Below, piece by piece: positions 7,030-8,078 of a stretch of 8,078 nucleotides of DNA (the stretch's first letter is position 1; every line of letters starts with the position of its first letter). The position numbers were made by a program, and so were the translations under genes. This DNA comes from Flavobacteriales bacterium UBA2040. GTDB lineage: Bacteria > Bacteroidota > Bacteroidia > Flavobacteriales_D > Crocinitomicaceae. The notes under the pieces were generated by a model. The model was not told the DNA's origin. It ran no database searches and worked only from the letters and a program-made list of their open reading frames with translations. The DNA is taken from assembly GCA_002332715.1 (NCBI GenBank), contig DDBE01000089.1, positions 1 through 8,078 of the forward strand, written 5' to 3'.

Positions 7030-7980
7030 TTATAACAAAGTATTCTCCACCCATGCCTTGCCCCAAATGTCAATTTCTTCTTCTGACCAAATAGTTGGGA
7101 AAAACACTCTTTTTTGAAATCTAGGTGGGAGGTATTTCTGCCAATTTGTTCCTCCTGTTGCATTCACATCACCTTCTTTGGTTTGTAAATAACGAACCGC
7201 ACTTTTGTAATGCGAAAGGGGCCAATTTACGTTCACCGCTTGGTCCAATTTCCTTAATTCTTCTATAATTTCCGGATTCTTTTGATCCGCATCACTCAAT
7301 TTCAAATAAGATTGCCAAAGGTTGTCTAATGCTCTATGTTTGGTGTATTTCAAAAAAGTTTCTTCGTACTGTTCTTCAAATTGTATGAGCGTTAAGGTCT
7401 TTTTCTTCGTGGCTAAATCTTTGGCTCCTTCTTTCCAATAAACGTTTTCATAAAGTGTTTCCAGGTTGGTTTCCTTAGCTAGAGCTTCCCGTTGGTCGAC
7501 GTGCACCAAGTTTTTTAAGTCAGTACAGTGAAATTCAATCAGCCGGTATTGTGCCGATTGGAATCCGCTTGCCGGTAAAAGAGCCATACGAAACTTCATG
7601 AATTCTGTGTTATCCATGCCTTTCGACATGATTTCAAAACTGTCGATTAATGCAGAAAAATAGCGGGTTACACGAGACAATCGTTCCAAGAAAAATTCCG
7701 CCGAAATGGTCTCCTTATTCGAAATAAGTTTCAATTCATTCAAACACAATTTGAAATATAATTCTGTTATTTGATGATAAATAATGAAGATTTCTTCGTC
7801 CGCAAAATTGGTTCTGGGCTTCTGTAAACTCAACAAAGTATCGAGTTCAATGTAGTCCCAATATTTGACGTAATCTTGGTATAACAGACCATCGAGATAC
7901 GCAAGTACGTCTTGCCCATTGGCCGCGTATTTCTCATTCAATAACTTTAATTTTTCCTCAACTTCTTTCGTAATTTCCAT
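7030..7980 (-). CDS. Tryptophan 2,3-dioxygenase family protein
   Basis: This family contains haem enzymes that oxidise L-tryptophan to N-formylkynurenine, the first step of the kynurenine pathway, in the cytosol. The 316-residue, mostly helical product shows the family landmarks: YIELDTLLSLQKP (43-55), FIIYHQITELYFKL (65-78) with the active-site His69, FMKFRMALLPASGFQSAQYR (127-146) with Arg131 in the substrate-carboxylate position, and SHYKSAVRYL (256-265) supplying His257 as probable proximal haem ligand. ATGGTNWQKYLPP (274-286) stands where the GTGGSxG motif lies in classical enzymes. The key residues are retained, but the last motif departs from the textbook form, as I would expect for a Bacteroidota subgroup. 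The start at 7980 gives the full N-terminus and lies downstream of a good promoter. No other kynurenine-pathway gene is visible. The gene ends 74 nt upstream of the short exported-protein gene on the same strand. Confidence 0.9.
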   Translation of the reverse strand: MEITKEVEEKLKLLNEKYAANGQDVLAYLDGLLYQDYVKYWDYIELDTLLSLQKPRTNFADEEIFIIYHQITELYFKLCLNELKLISNKETISAEFFLERLSRVTRYFSALIDSFEIMSKGMDNTEFMKFRMALLPASGFQSAQYRLIEFHCTDLKNLVHVDQREALAKETNLETLYENVYWKEGAKDLATKKKTLTLIQFEEQYEETFLKYTKHRALDNLWQSYLKLSDADQKNPEIIEELRKLDQAVNVNWPLSHYKSAVRYLQTKEGDVNATGGTNWQKYLPPRFQKRVFFPTIWSEEEIDIWGKAWVENTLL

Positions 7981-8002
7981 CTACTGCTTTTGTTACTCTG
8001 AC

Positions 8003-8036
8003 CAAATGTAATAATTCTCAACTATGACTTGACCAA
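8003..8036 (-). promoter_or_regulatory. Bacteroidota-type promoter for the tryptophan dioxygenase gene
   Basis: Reading the minus strand, TACATTTG (plus coordinates 8003-8010) is an exact match to the Bacteroidota -7 consensus TAnnTTTG. A TTG at 8034-8036 lies 23 nt upstream, at the long end of the spacing accepted for the -33 element. Transcription would begin near 7996, leaving a leader of about 15 nt before the ATG at 7980. The heptamer TTGGTCA occurs at both elements (8030-8036 and 7999-8005). Confidence 0.5.
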
Positions 8037-8078
8037 CTGTTAAATTTCTCACATGTTTTCTAGGATTCGCCGTTTTCA

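Noticed and set aside
7993..8078. Minus-strand frame open from the right edge to a TAA at 7993-7995 (28 codons), perhaps the tail of an upstream gene
   Set aside because: The stretch is short enough to be open by chance, no family is recognisable, and a good promoter for the dioxygenase gene lies within it.
8053..8078. Possible start of a divergent plus-strand gene (ATG at 8053, reading MFSRIRRF)
   Set aside because: Only eight full codons are visible, and the near -7 element TAAATTTC at 8041-8048 leaves too little leader and lacks a -33 partner. It cannot be judged without sequence beyond the window.

Overview
The window reads like ordinary chromosomal DNA from a member of the Bacteroidota, most likely of the order Flavobacteriales. 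The signs are: a DUF6427-type membrane protein next to purine genes, an arrangement I recall from Flavobacteriia; moderately AT-rich sequence; almost no Shine-Dalgarno motifs; a TAnnTTTG-type promoter; and signal peptides ending in Ala-Gln. A family-level placement (for example Crocinitomicaceae) would be a guess.

Layout. Positions 3-1025 (+) hold the 3' part of a polytopic membrane protein gene that starts before the window. After an 88-nt gap, 1114-6653 (+) is a tightly packed run of six genes: purQ, purD, a CNNM/CorC-type CBS-domain membrane transporter, a secreted propeller-like protein of unknown function, an HxpB-like HAD phosphatase, and truA. The gaps are 9 and 20 nt, followed by three consecutive 4-nt ATGA stop/start overlaps, so the run is probably one transcript with translational coupling in its second half. 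It ends only 8 nt from a convergent gene on the minus strand (6662-6955). That gene encodes a short exported protein that looks like the N-terminal half of a longer DUF4412-like protein and breaks off at a nine-G tract. Positions 7030-7980 (-) encode a tryptophan 2,3-dioxygenase family protein, with a good Bacteroidota-type promoter just upstream. The last 98 nt hold that promoter and no gene I can support.

How the genes fit together. PurQ and PurD catalyse two steps of de novo purine synthesis: glutamine amide transfer for FGAM synthase, and GAR formation. A free-standing PurQ implies separate PurL and PurS proteins encoded elsewhere. The downstream genes (divalent-cation transport, envelope protein, phosphatase, tRNA pseudouridine synthase) have no obvious shared pathway and look like a housekeeping operon. 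The dioxygenase performs the first step of tryptophan breakdown by the kynurenine route; no other gene of that route is visible.

I found no RNA gene, insertion sequence, CRISPR array, attachment site or defence system. No exotic new system is apparent. The points most worth a second look are the truncated gene with its G tract, the stand-alone PurQ, the unnamed secreted propeller family, and the all-purine coding tail that probably doubles as the initiation region for the next gene.
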